A stretch of 64,000 bases of DNA from Dermacentor variabilis. Taxonomy: Eukaryota > Arthropoda > Arachnida > Ixodida > Ixodidae. Position 1 is the first letter of the stretch, and each line of letters opens with the position of its first letter. The stretch covers positions 63,093,815-63,157,814 of the forward strand of contig NC_134573.1 of the NCBI RefSeq assembly GCF_050947875.1, given 5' to 3'. Under the pieces are notes generated by a model. That model made no database searches. It was not told the DNA's origin and saw only the letters and a program-made list of their open reading frames with translations. Position numbers and translations under genes: made by a program. Positions 1-10,168 of the stretch are shown here, in pieces.

Positions 1-17
1 CGCATTCGTATCTGGTC

Positions 18-928
18 TTGCCCTTCCGAAGTTCAGAGAACTTGGTAGAAGTGTTAAATGACGGCCTACCTGGAGCAACCACAGCCTTTTCCTTAGACAT
101 AGAGGACATTTATTACTCAATTCCCCACGATGAATTGTTTGTGGCGGTGCGTGAAGCGATTGAACTTAGTGGGGAGGTTCGTTTTCAAAACCTAGTAGGC
201 AGGAGCATTGGAGCGTTTTTTGAATTGCTGTCCTGTTATTTAGAATCTACCCTGGTCGAGTTTAAGGGTCTCGTATTTTAGCAAAGGAAAGGGGTTTGTA
301 TTGGGTCTAGCGTTGCCCTAGTGCTATGTAGTATTTTCTTGGCAAAAATTGACAACCTCATTGTCACATCCTTGAACAACGACCATGTGGTCCATGTCTT
401 TAGATACGTTGACGATTTTCTTAACTCTTTAAGGCTTTCACCAGGGGACATAGTAGATAGTATAGCACAGGGTATCTTATCTGGCTTTAATAAATGCTCT
501 CGCGGTTTAAATTTCACCTACGAACTGCCAGATGACAAAGGAATTAGATTGCTCGACTTACCACTAACCTTTCATGACAATGACCATGTCTGCTGGATGT
601 TTTCACCCCGGACTAAAAACGCACTAATGCCGTATGAGTCCAATCAGTCTAAGATAGTAAAGAGGGGTGTGGCGGCTGGATGCCTTCTGGACGCGGTGCA
701 GAAGAGCTGCTGCCACCGCATGGGGCATAGCCTGCAGCAGCAGGTTCAGAGGTTGCTTGCAGCAGGTTTCCCTCTCTGAGTCATTAAGGCTGTTGCTGAA
801 GCCAGTCTGCGCAAAGTAAAGGGTCTAGCAAGCCAGAAGTCACCGACCCCAGAGCGAAAAAAGCAACTCGAAATAATACCATACATTCATGAAATCTCCC
901 ACAGCATTAAGAAGGCGGCTGGAAGGTA
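18..928 (+). pseudogene. PLE reverse transcriptase fragment
   Basis: This encodes the palm region of a Penelope-type RT, which copies element RNA during target-primed insertion. Motif A appears as FSLDIEDIYYSIPHDEL near the start. After the TAG at 279 the frame continues with the GVCIGSSVA-like motif B region, then the catalytic YVDDF motif C at about 402-416, and thumb sequence to 776. A TGA at 777 is followed by about 50 more in-frame codons to a TAA at 926-928. Three stops in one otherwise continuous frame mean the protein cannot be full length. The family match is by motif recognition only. Confidence 0.85.
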
Positions 929-1028
929 AGGTGTAAGCGTTGTGTTTTCTGCACCTTGCAAATTGCCTAGCTAGTGCGGCAGGATTGAAAACGAGGGGAA
1001 CAAGAGAGGGGCCTGTAAAGTTAAACAT

Positions 1029-1379
1029 GTGACACCTTTCATCAAGTGCAACACTGGGGTTGTTTACCGCATTCCGTTGGCTTGCGGTAAAGTCTATATA
1101 GGCCAGACAGGTAGGTGTGTTAACAAGCGCTTGCAAAAATATAACCTATCCTTAAACGGGGACCACGCAAGCAATTTGGCGGTTCATTACCGCGGCTGGA
1201 AAAAGTGCAAAAACAGTGCGCCATTGTTCGGTGGTGTGACCATCTTAGCGAAGGGCAAGACCAGATACGAACACGAAATTTTCGAAGCCTTTCACATTGG
1301 AAATGAAAAAGAAAATTGTGTCAGTGATACGTGTTTGCGCTTAATAAACAAGGAACGTGCTTACCTGTCGAGTAGGTAA
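1029..1379 (+). pseudogene. PLE GIY-YIG endonuclease domain
   Basis: This 116-codon open stretch is in the same frame as the upstream RT and has no internal stop. It shows the GIY-YIG fold signature in the diverged form VVY...VYIGQTGRC, followed by the conserved Arg of the next helix (NKRL) and a catalytic Glu candidate in the EIFEAF segment. In PLEs this domain nicks the target and primes reverse transcription. It is the best-preserved part of the element. I chose the ATG at 1029 only as a marker: in a live element the domain is translated as a fusion with RT. The Gly-to-Val change in the first motif is common in this clade and does not by itself mean loss of activity. Confidence 0.85.
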
Positions 1380-1595
1380 ATATGATTAATAAAAACTGAC
1401 ATTCATGCACTGGTCTTGGGAGGAGTAGAAGTTGCGCATGGGCGGCGTCAGCTGTTTTTCACATGGTAATGTATCTCTGAGGTGTACCCTGTGCACATCT
1501 CTTGGGAAGAGTGGAAGATGCACAGGTTATGTGCGGCAATGTAAATTTCAATAAAGTGCAGTTATAAGTCCAGCGTCCATGCGTGTCTAACCCTT
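1380..1595 (+). other. PLE 3' non-coding tail with polyA signal
   Basis: Non-coding sequence after the nuclease stop, with an AATAAA hexamer at 1550-1555. BEL integrase C-terminal coding starts on the opposite strand at about 1596. I place the junction of the two elements here by inference. No target-site duplication is visible because the left end of the PLE is outside the window. Confidence 0.5.
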
Positions 1596-1911
1596 TTCCT
1601 TGTGTTCGCGTCCTTTGTGTTTCGCTGGTGCCCCCTTTTTCAAGTTCTGTTGTTGGTCGGAAGAATGTTTTCACAACCCCGACTTTGGCTCTTTTCAGCT
1701 CGACCTTGCGCACCCTTACATCTGCGCGGGCCAGGCTTCGTGTAATCACTCGGGTGGGCCAGTCGTTGCGGGTTGCTTCTATATCCCTGAGTAGAACGAC
1801 GTCGCCTTCTTTGAGGTCCGGTTTTGCTGCTTGCCATTTTCGGCGTTGCTGCAAAGTAGTAACATACGTTGTACGCCAGCGCTTCCAGAACTCGGCAGCC
1901 AGGTTTTGCAC
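1596..1911 (-). pseudogene. BEL/Pao integrase C-terminal (DUF5641-like) domain
   Basis: A frame of about 105 family-like codons containing AAEFWKRWRTTYVTTLQQRR, LKEGDVVLLRDIEATRNDWP and VKTFFRPTTELEKG. This matches the C-terminal domain that follows BEL/Pao integrases. After the last of these motifs, at about 1596, the frame runs on to 1459 through unrelated sequence of the neighbouring Penelope-like tail. I end the domain at 1596 for that reason. Confidence 0.85.
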
Positions 1912-1983
1912 CAGACGCCAATGCCGTTTGTAGAGGCCGCTTGTGTCTAACTGCCCAGTTGTTACAGATGCGCTTTCGTGTAT

Positions 1984-2518
1984 TTAGGTTAAGAGTCTCG
2001 CCGGAGTTACGATTGTGGGATCTTCGGGGTCAGACGAAGTAGGAGTTATGGGCCTGGCATTTATGATGGGTGCAACTTCTGCCAAAAAGATTGCAAGAAT
2101 GTCATGCGTGAGCCGTTGATGATGTGACTGCGTGAGCATTGAGCCAATAATGCGGCGTGCAATGCCGATCATCCGTTCCGGATGATCGGCATTGCACGCC
2201 GATCATCCGGAACGCTTTGCTTCCGGATATTGCATTGCACAATATCTATTTGGAGCCGTTTCAGCTGAGGACCTTGCCTATTAGTGAGCGATGAATGCCC
2301 TCTGCGCTGATTCCAACTTCTCTGCAAGCTCCGATAAAATTGGTCCAGCAGTCAGAGCGTATTAGCTTGATGGGCCCCCGCACTGCTAGGTACCTTCGGA
2401 AGGCATTAATGAAACTTGACGTATCCATTGATTCGATCAGCTAAATGTGCATTGCGCGAATGCTTAAGCAAGGGAACATGACTGTCCAGCGCATGCTGTT
2501 TGCAACACCACCTCTTGT
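1984..2518 (-). pseudogene. BEL/Pao integrase core, rearranged
   Basis: Broken frames show GPIKLIRSDCWTNFIGA (around 2325-2375), which holds the second catalytic Asp of the DDE core. A later segment, MIGIARRIIGSMLTQSHHQR (from 2172), is followed by AEVAPIINARPITPTSSDPE. Between them the expected HFGG/WER stretch is replaced by an inverted duplication (2154-2213). Several stops make it inactive. Confidence 0.8.
2154..2213. repeat. Foldback: perfect 22-bp inverted repeat inside integrase
   Basis: Arms at 2154-2175 and 2179-2200 are exact reverse complements with a 3-base loop (TTC). A third partial copy overlaps at about 2199-2213. The copied sequence is the integrase codons for RMIGIARR, so the foldback arose from element sequence, not from a MITE. 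Confidence 0.9.
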
Positions 2519-3154
2519 TCAGCGAGAGGCAATCATCCAGGGACCGAAAACATCAATTCCAACATTCGTGAAAGGAGGATCTGTGCTCATTCGGTCTGCC
2601 GGAAGGTCAGCCATCTTCTGGTCGTGAAAGCGCCCTCGCAGCTTCTTGCATGACATGCATGCTTGCAGCACGGATGAAATGCACCTTTTACCTCCGACGA
2701 TCCAATACCCAGCAGCTCGTATAGCTCCTTCTGTGAAGTGTCGGCCCTGGAGTTGCACGCATTCAAGGTAGTGGCGCACGAGAAGCGTCGCCACATGGTG
2801 CCAACCCGGCATTAAGAGAGGGTGTTTCTCATCGTCCAGAAGGTCGCTTCTGTTCAAGCGGCCGCCGACCCAGATCAAGCCGTTTGCGTCTAAGAATGGG
2901 TCAAGCCTTCGAGGCGAGCTTGTATTGTGAACCTGCTCTCCTCTCTGGATACAGCATATTTCTCCATAAAATGCGTCGTACTGTACTGCGCGAATGATGA
3001 CGAGCCTGGCTTTGGAGAGCGCCTCAGCGGAAGCTACCTCTCCTTGTGGTGCGTTCTTTCCGCGATGGGCAACCTGGATCAGACTTGCTACAGCACATTT
3101 CCAGTTTGAGAGTCTATGAAAGCGTTCGGCTCCGAGTCGCTCTCGTTTGTACAC
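2519..3154 (-). pseudogene. BEL/Pao integrase zinc-binding domain
   Basis: A 211-codon frame with DANGLIWVGGRLNRSDLLDD, the His pair region of the zinc domain (HPLLMPGWHHVATLLVRHYL), then CISSVLQACMSCKKLRG for the Cys pair, and the start of the catalytic core (NVGIDVFGPW, which contains the first catalytic Asp). Integrases insert the cDNA. The frame stops at 2519, and the core continues in other frames toward 1984. Confidence 0.9.
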
Positions 3155-3334
3155 CTCCGTCTCCAGAGTGCAGACTTCAGGGCGTATTTATTTGTCTTCG
3201 TCAGGAATTAGGAGGATGAAGATCGACGGCCGTGCTTCCTCTTCTCGTTGTGAGAGAAAATCAGGTCCTGACAACCAGTTCCTGCTCTTAAGCTGTGCGG
3301 CTGGAATCGCTCTAGTGGAGTAGTCTGCTGGATT

Positions 3335-4084
3335 TTAGTCTGTGTGAATGTATTTCCATTGTTCAGGTTGCGTGCTGCTACGTATCCACTGCACCCTGTT
3401 GGCCACATACACGTAGAACCTTTTTGTTTCGTTGTATATGTAACCCAAGACCACTTTGCTATCCGTGTAGAAGGTGACCGAGCTCGGCTGGAAGTCCAAT
3501 TCTCGTAGTATAGAATCGGTCATCTCTACAGCAAGCACTGCTGCACACAACTCAAGCCTTCGGATGGTGTGTTCTCGTTGTGGAGTAAGCTTGGCCTTTA
3601 CCACGACAAATCCGACGTGTCTGTTTCCTTGCTTGTCAGTCACGCGTAGATATGCCAGCGCTGCGACGACCCTTGTGGATGGGTCTGAAAATACATGAAT
3701 GTCCCTCCTTTCGGCTTCATGCTTCGAGACTGGCGCATACGTTCTTCGCACGTGAAGGTGCGGTAGTGTCTGGAAGGAGTTCTTCCACTCGTCCCATCTC
3801 TGGTTTTTCTCGTTCGAAAGCGTCGTGTATCAGTCATAACCCTTCCTCACGAGGTCACGGAGAAGGTACTTGCCTTGAACCGTTATTGGAGCCCTAAGCG
3901 TTAGTTGACCGTAAAGGCTGTTGAAGGTCGACAGCACTCCTCGCCGCGTATACGGCCTGTCCTGACGAGGAGCCCTGAAGACGAAGCTGTCGTCGCCTAT
4001 GTCATACAGTAGACCGACACTTCTCTGCGTAAGCGACGCGTCTGTGCCGAAGTCGAGGTCCTTCAGTCCCTGGGCGTAGTCCTC
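3335..4084 (-). pseudogene. BEL/Pao RNase H region
   Basis: The clear frame at 3335-3751 reads HVFSDPSTRVVAALAYLRV, then IRRLELCAAVLAVEM, then VTFYTDSKVVLGYIYNE, which are the three acidic blocks of a BEL-type RNase H (D, E and D). The domain removes the RNA strand of the hybrid. Connection-domain sequence at 3752-4084 is readable only in fragments. The order RT, RNase H, integrase fits BEL. Confidence 0.85.
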
Positions 4085-4468
4085 TCAAGGAAATGCATTC
4101 AGCACATTCTGCCTATTCGAAGCTATCTTGTGCAGCCTTATGTTCGCTGTTGCAAGCATTTTCTGCGGTGTTTGCAGCAGACTAATGGCGACTTCTTTGC
4201 TAGGAATAGACTTAAGCGCATCATCGACGTAGAAATCTCTTTCAACGAACTTCCTGGCATTTTCACCAAATCGTGGGGCAGCTTGTTTGGCAGTCCGTCG
4301 AAGGCCATACGTTGAAACAGCCGGCGATGGGCTGTTGCCGAAAACGTGAACCTTCATTCGGCACTCTATGATTTCTCTGAACATATCGTTGTCCTCAAAC
4401 CAGAGGAACCTCAGGTAGTTCTGATGGCCCTCGCGAATCGTGAAACTGGACGTCTGCTGTAATTGCAA
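4085..4468 (-). pseudogene. BEL/Pao RT palm with YVDD
   Basis: A 127-codon frame containing REGHQNYLRFLWF, the palm segment AAPRFGENARKFVERDFYVDD and the downstream DALKSIPSKEVAISLL. The YVDD box is the RT catalytic motif C. The domain converts element RNA to cDNA. It is offset by one frame from the preceding pol segment and loses its frame again near 4085, so it is a pseudogene fragment. Confidence 0.88.
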
Positions 4469-5520
4469 CTGGTCCTTGAAGGAAGCGTATCAAAATCCCC
4501 ACAAGGTCATTCGTCAGGTGAGGGCCGGTTAGGAGAACGTTGTTCACAGATACCCCTTCATACTGAGCGCTGGAGTCAAATACGACTCGGATTTGATCAG
4601 GCTTCTGGGGGTGGTGAACGCCGAATATGGGCAGATACCAACATTTTTCGTCCACGTGAAGTTGTGGAGCTTCCTCTGCATGACCCTTGATGAAGAGCTC
4701 GTTCATGAAATTCACCAAACGTTCCCTTGTTTCAAGATTTTTTCGCAATGTACGGCGTAGCGAGAGCAGACGAGACAGAGCTTGTTCTCTGTTGTTCGGA
4801 AGCTGACTTCTCAGTGTGCGAAAGAGGAGAGGGGCGACCCAATTGTTTAATTTGTCTTGGGTGAATTGACTATTCATTATCTTGAAGAATGTCTTGTCTT
4901 CCATGGAGAGAGCACGCTGCTTGTCAAGCTTTGTTGTGTCGAAAAGATTCGCGGCCAGGGTGTCATCCAATGTTGTTGCCGATTGTAAGTCTCTTGGGAC
5001 CATATCCGCAGCGTAGAGAGCCGGCGCCTCCCTTACAAAGAAATGCCTTAAGCATGGCTCAAGAAGAGATGGTCGTCCATTATACAGCACATGGGTCTTG
5101 AACACATTGACGCTGCTCGTATTCCGTGTACGATCAACGCAAACGTCGCCAACAATGACCCATCCGAGGTCGAGGTTCTGAGCATATGGCACGTCGTGGG
5201 GTCCGTTGATTATCTGACGAACCTTGTGAGCTCTTAGGATGTCTCGGCCAAGGAGGAGCAGTATTCCAGCCTCCTCAAGAGGCGGAATGTGATTTGCTAC
5301 AGCCTTCAAGTGCGGGTAGTGCCGTGCAGCGTCAGGTGTTGGAATTTCATCTCTGTTTTGGGGAATCGACTTGCTCTCGCGGAGAGGCGGTAGAGGGAGC
5401 TTGACCTCGCTGACACGCTCTGCACGAAGAAGCCATGAGCGACTCTTCCAACCACTTCAGTACTGCCGATGCAAATGCGGAGCGTGTATTACGCAGGCGT
5501 CCCCTTCACTTTTAAATTGT
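4395..5520 (-). pseudogene. BEL/Pao protease end and RT N-terminal part
   Basis: The 304-codon frame at 4395-5309 opens with the signature that follows the BEL protease, including GILLLLGRDILRAHKVRQI and DLGWVIVGDVC. It then runs through the linker to the RT fingers (WYLPIFGVHHPQKPDQIRVV, FDSSAQYEGVSVNNVLLTGP). The segment 5310-5520 adds broken protease-side sequence. A frameshift near 4460 separates it from the RT palm. The protease active-site triad is not visible in an open frame. Confidence 0.88.
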
Positions 5521-5925
5521 TTAGAAGTTCTGGCCTAACCAACGACTGATTACTTTGGTCGTAAAGAATCGCGTACGCTCTGACTGAGTCTCATGGGACA
5601 CCTCTACGAGGCAGATTTTAGCACAGGACTTTGTGCTGTTGGCAGCGTTTGCCACTTCAGTACGCCTAGATGTGACTATTCTTTCTGAGTCATCTGTGGT
5701 ACTGTCATCAGACCCACTAGCCCTTGACGACTCTGAGGTTGGTGATGCTGGGTGAAGCGCTGTGGCGTGGTGTGCGCTGTCGCATAAGAGGCACATCCCA
5801 ACCGCCCGACATTGCCACTGCATGTGGTTCTTGGATGAGCAGCGTCGTAGGCAGATCCCTTGCTTCTTTACGAAAGATTGCCGCTCTTCCAAGGTTGTCT
5901 CACGGAAGGCGCGACACCTTTCCAA
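5521..5925 (-). pseudogene. BEL/Pao gag zinc-finger region
   Basis: A 134-codon frame holding the typical BEL segment RCRAFRETTLEERQSFVKK, then a Cys/His cluster (CLRRC..SKNHMQWQC and CLLC....HHATALHP). These fingers bind nucleic acid at the gag-pol boundary. A Ser- and Thr-rich linker follows. The frame ends just before protease-like sequence that can be read, broken, at 5310-5520. Confidence 0.8.
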
Positions 5926-6057
5926 AGGGTGAAGTTTCTTGTGATATGGACATCACCTCGTCAAGTCCTTCGATTCCGGTTGCTGTTCGTTAGCAGTGGC
6001 ATCTTGACTAATCTTGGCAGAAGCAGGACCCACTTCTGTTTTTCTCGCTGACACAGA

Positions 6058-6815
6058 TTATCTTTGCCGCGTGGTCTTGGTAGCATTGTCTTCATTCTTT
6101 TGATTGAATTCAGACGAGGCATTTTGTGGATGCAAGATGAAACTCGGGTCGTTCCTCATGCTAGCCTGATCTCGAACAAATTTGCACAAGAAAGAAAAGG
6201 GTGGAAATGCAGTGTCGTGATCTTTCTTGTATTTCGACCCCGCCGACATCCAATTTTCTTGAAGTCCAGATGGCAACTTCGAGACAATTTTGTTCACCCC
6301 TCTTGCGGTATCCAAATAGCAAAAACCAGCAGGATACGGGTCAGCTTTCGCAGCCTCGAGTTCTAGCACTAAGTCGCCAAGTACTTGGAGTCTGGTATTT
6401 TCCCGGTCAGATATCTTCGGTAAGTCTTCCAGCCGCTTCAGTAGTGCATCCTCAATTGCCTCAGGGCACCCGAAGACGTCGTCTAGCCGTTTCCACACGA
6501 CGTTCAAGCCCGTTGAAAAGTCATCGACATGCACTGATTTCAACCTCCGAGGGTGACGTGAAGATTGAGCGCCAAGCCATTGGATGAGAAGGTGTAGCTC
6601 TTCTTTGGCAGAAAGACCTAGATCTCTGACAACACCCTTGAACGATTATTTCCAAGCGCGAAAGCTCTCAGGCGGATCATCAAACTTGATAAGACCGCTG
6701 GAAACAGGGTCTTTGCGGCACAGGAATTTAAGGACATCGGCTAGCTCTGAGCTTCAACTGTTTTGTGCCGGGGCGTACATAAGTGACTGCGGATGAACTC
6801 GTAAGTCCATAGGAC
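6058..6815 (-). pseudogene. BEL/Pao gag core (DUF1759-like)
   Basis: The 161-codon frame at 6058-6543 begins KSVHVDDFSTGLNVVWKRL and continues with FGCPEAIEDALLKRLEDLP, which resembles the conserved BEL/Pao gag core annotated as DUF1759. Related sequence (PPESFRAWK) can be read further upstream to about 6815 with stops. The family role is capsid assembly and RNA packaging. It sits between the coiled-coil gag and the zinc-finger region, as expected. Confidence 0.75.
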
Positions 6816-6836
6816 GACTCGCAGCTCCAACCTGCT

Positions 6837-7781
6837 TTAACTTCGTTTGTTAGGAGCAGCATGGTAGTCAGGTGGCCGTTTATCAGCTCGCAGGCGCATC
6901 GAAATATTCGCAGCTGTGTGGGCACCCGGTGCCGTGTGAGCATTGTTTATGTCGCCGCTAGATTTGGTGGCAGCCACCTCAGTAAACACAAGCGCAGAGT
7001 TGCGTAGGGCTTGTTGTTCATCGATATAACTCCTACTCCGCAGCGTTCGGTCCACAGGAGGGAGCGTGCGCATGCGCTCCCCGCCATCCTGCTCAATGGC
7101 TGCCTCGAGCGCATTCGCCTGTGCGTTTGCACCTGTCGTCTTTTTTTTTTCATGCTGCAAAATATCCAATTCAGCCTCAATCCTTGACTTCTGAATACGC
7201 ATCGCGGCCTCTCTGCGGCCAAACTCTGCTCTGGCCCGGATGGCTTCAGCTTGTGCACGTGCTTGTACGACGGCTAGGCTGATTGTTGACGAGCCCGATC
7301 GTCGTGACATCGAAGAAACGCTTGAGTGGGCCGATAGAGAGTGCTGCGACGTCACCTCTTGTAAGCGGTCGCGTTCTCGTTCTGTAGCCTCACGTAATTT
7401 GTCGCTTACAGTCACATAACGATCTGCTTCGATTGTTCTCTGAAGTTCTAATCCCTGCTGGGTTTCAGACCTGCTCGTTTTGGCGAGGAAGGTAGTGTAT
7501 CTGGCGGCGACGTGCTCGTAGCGCTCATAGCTTGCGCGAAGATGCGCTGCGGCGCTGTTAACGTCTTCCTCTTTCGCACATGACACTTTTAAAATAGCTG
7601 TCTCCACGTTCTTCCAGGCAGCGTCTATTCTCCGGCAGTGCTCTTCGCGGCGGGTTTCATACGTTTCTTTAGCTTTCATGGAAAACGTAGTTGCTCTTTG
7701 TGGTCGAATATTTGGCGTGGAAGCTTCATGCTTTGCTGTCATAATTTGAGGCGTTTCAGGCGTCAGCTTGTCCTGATCCAT
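6837..7781 (-). pseudogene. BEL/Pao gag, N-terminal coiled-coil part
   Basis: A 314-codon open frame starting MDQDKLTPETPQ. The middle (about residues 35-210) is rich in Arg, Glu, Ala and Gln with heptad-like spacing, including AEAIRARAEFGRREAAMRI, and looks like a long coiled coil. This is typical of the N-terminal region of BEL gag, which assembles cytoplasmic particles. The frame is intact but stops before the conserved gag core, which continues in other frames to 6058. It is the first coding unit downstream of the presumed 5' LTR. Confidence 0.7.
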
Positions 7782-7789
7782 TTTGACGT

Positions 7790-8130
7790 GCGTGCTTCAC
7801 GACGTATCTCACTCAAAGCGGACGTATGTGGTAAAGCTTGCTAAGCTGCGCGATGAAATTTAAAACGAGCCCACCTTGGACGTTGCCCTGAGTGTCGTCA
7901 GCTGCTCAACTTCTAGGCGATGCCGTATCCATGCAGTAGGCGGATGTCATGGTCAAGTCGGACGTCTTGCCGTGCGACGCATTCCACTGCAGCGGATGTT
8001 CAGTTGGCGGCCGATGGCAGTCGACTTCACCTTTTTTGCTATGCTGGCCTCGCGCATCGCACTTGACGGGATCAAAGCGTCCACTGTCCATCTATATAAC
8101 GGGTCGAACGCAACTGAACATTTAAAACAA
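7790..8130 (-). promoter_or_regulatory. Possible BEL/Pao 5' LTR or leader with TATA-like box
   Basis: Upstream of the gag start (on the minus strand) lies non-coding sequence with a TATATA box at about 8089-8095, where an LTR promoter would be expected. No second LTR copy remains to confirm limits, and I did not identify a primer-binding site. Confidence 0.3.
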
Positions 8131-9830
8131 ACTTTAATTACGCTGAGAAGGTCAAAAAATCGTCAAAAATACACAAAACGTTCAGTTTTAGCCCGTAAAA
8201 AAGTGGTCCGATCTCTAGGGCCGGTGGGACGAGTCTGCCCGTGCCGCGCTTTTCCAACCGCGGTTTCCATCCCCGTCACCGACCCCAGGCCCGGGAAACA
8301 TCACCCGACGCCTCGAAGCGTCGTCACTGGGTCACTTCCAGGAACCGAACGGAGGGAGCGGGTCCTTTCTCTCGCGCACACCTCGTAGTCCGCGGGGGGT
8401 CAGTGAAAGAGAAAGCAATAAAAGTAAGGAAGTCGCCCTTCCCTCTTCGAAAGAAAAGTCCGGCCGTGCATTCCCAATACGCACAGAACAGGTACAATAA
8501 AGTTGATATACCTATTTCATATATATTTACACGTTACATGAACAACACACAAGCGTAATAACTCCAGTTATTGGTTCTTAAAGGCGCATAAATAAAGAAC
8601 ATAGTGAAACAAAGGTACAAATTTTGGTAAGGTTTAAAGTATAGAGAAAAAATTAAAAATACAGTAAATTGAATAATATGCTAACACAATTAAACATATA
8701 GAAACAAACTTTGGAATTAATAAACACACTGTGAGAAGAAGAAACGAGTGGAATAATAATCAGGGATGGTTTCATTTACGCTATTAGGAATGAGGTCTTG
8801 AAATTTTCTCATGTTAGTTTCTGTAGCGATGTGTGATAGCGTCGTTGACGACGATGCCATCGTCGATGACGATGGTATCGTCGTCAGTCAACGACGTCAA
8901 AAGAAACCTAGCGCTCCGCGATGCCGCAGCGTCACCGAGAAGTCAGGTAAGCTGGTTTACACCTGACAAAAAATTCGCGGATCCAACGCACCGTGAAAAT
9001 TGATATGAGCGATGTTTTGTATGTGCTTTGCTTTGATTAAAGATAATTAGCAGTGATGTTGGCGGCGAATGTATATATTTTTAGCATTTAGTCCAATACG
9101 AGAGCGGTGCGATGACGTTACATGTTACCTTGCGTGCACCAGTGCTGTTTGTCTGCGTAGTCCACTGAGCATACGGGGAGACACCTTTGTTTGAGGCGTT
9201 GGGCGTCATTGTTCATAATGTCTGAGAGGGTTGAGCATTATCACTGATTGCCTCACAAGGCGCATCGCCTCGTGGCGGAAGAGCTAAATTTTAATTGAGT
9301 TATGGGGCTGTACGTACTTCAGTCAAAAATAATTGTATGTATACATTGTATACAGACATTCGAGGTCTGCATTACGTTTCCCTGCTTAGCGAGTACGCTC
9401 TTGTTCCGCGCGACGCTTCTTTCGGTCCTGTACTGCGTTTCCTACATAACAGTAGATGCAGTGGTCGCTACGCAAGAAGTTCGGTCCAGAAAAGTGATCA
9501 CTCTGCGCGTTCCGTCTATGCTTTGCTGGGCGCTTTGTCTATGTCTCGCTGCGCGTCAAACGCGTTCGCTCGCGCGAGTATGCGCGTGAGACTCCTCGCG
9601 ACGTATCGCAAATAGAAAACGCGAAAATAAAAATAAAGATAAAAATTACCTAAAACCACACCTTAGCAGCCGTATACCACAGTGCGTTTGTTTCTAATGA
9701 TTAAAATTTGTTTCATTCAATACATAGCCTATAAAAAACAGTTGCGCACAAATGCGGTAAAAAAAATTTGGTGTGGTTTAGCTCTGGTTAAACTTAGTCG
9801 AGTAGCGATAGCTACAGACCCCTGGCTCCG
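8131..9830. other. Non-coding stretch, no gene seen
   Basis: 8131-8560 is GC-rich with only short overlapping frames on both strands. 8560-8820 is AT-rich. A hairpin lies at 8841-8895. From 9290 to 9830 only short frames without family resemblance are present. I see no promoter or exon that I can support. Confidence 0.5.
8841..8895. repeat. Imperfect inverted repeat built on GTCGTTGACGACGAT
   Basis: Arms of about 24-28 bases (8841-8864 and 8868-8895) pair around a GAT loop. The only disruptions are one substitution and a 4-base insertion in the right arm. It could be a decayed MITE core or a simple GAC/GTC repeat foldback. Confidence 0.75.
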
Positions 9831-9831
9831 C

Positions 9832-10131
9832 TTAGGCGTCGCTCGTAGACAGAGACGCAGAACTCGAACAGCATTCATCATCAGAGGTCGGCACTGTAGA
9901 TTCATTGTTAGAGGCTAAGCGAGCCCGTCTAGCGGCATCAGTTTCACGGCGTTTGGCCAACCATTCGGCAGGCTCCTCTCGAGTCTGTTCGGCGCGCTGT
10001 CTCCTCATCTCTTCACTTCTACGGCGATCCCTGGCCTCCTTCAGGCTGGGCGACTTCCCACCATCCATACTGCGGCCTAAACTATGGCTGCGGTGACGCG
10101 AGCTGCCCCCTTTTATACGCACGGTAATCAC
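9832..10131 (-). CDS. Unrecognised Arg/Glu-rich 99-aa frame
   Basis: An open frame starting MITVRIKGGSSRHRSHSLG. The centre (residues 30-75) is strongly charged and helical, with ARDRRRSEEMRRQRAEQTRE and WLAKRRETDAARRARL. The C-terminus is Ser- and Asp-rich. Similar R/E/A-rich helices occur near the N-terminus of some transposon proteins, but I cannot assign a family. It ends inside a GC-rich block that also holds two CRE-like palindromes. It may be a fragment of an unknown mobile element or a first exon, and coding status is uncertain. Confidence 0.3.
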   Translation of the reverse strand: MITVRIKGGSSRHRSHSLGRSMDGGKSPSLKEARDRRRSEEMRRQRAEQTREEPAEWLAKRRETDAARRARLASNNESTVPTSDDECCSSSASLSTSDA

Positions 10132-10168
10132 AACTGCGGAGCGCGGAGGGCGATGTCATACAAAGGGC

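Larger units (their letters stand above)
1..1590 (+). mobile_element. Penelope-like element (PLE), 3' part, truncated by window edge
   Basis: The plus strand carries, in one frame, a reverse transcriptase domain (18-928) followed by a GIY-YIG nuclease (1029-1379). That order is diagnostic of endonuclease-positive Penelope-like retroelements. In-frame stops at 279 and 777 and a break near 928-1028 show that this copy is dead. A non-coding tail with AATAAA at 1550-1555 follows. The element abuts the 3' end of a BEL/Pao element in opposite orientation near 1590, and that element's 3' LTR is not recognisable. The 5' part lies outside the window. The right boundary is inferred from where BEL coding similarity starts. 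Confidence 0.85.
1590..8100 (-). mobile_element. BEL/Pao LTR retrotransposon, degenerate
   Basis: Read on the minus strand from about 7781 down to about 1596, the segment shows gag, zinc-finger gag C-terminus, protease, RT, RNase H, HHCC integrase, integrase core and the C-terminal integrase extension in canonical BEL/Pao order. It is broken into at least nine frames. A TATA-like TATATA on the minus strand at about 8089-8095 could belong to the 5' LTR, but I could not find matching long terminal repeats, because the 3' end is overwritten by the Penelope-like element. The foldback at 2154-2213 lies within the integrase. Confidence 0.88.

Noticed and set aside
7876..8388. 170-codon plus-strand frame upstream of the BEL element
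   Set aside because: No motif, and it crosses the presumed LTR/leader and a change in composition.
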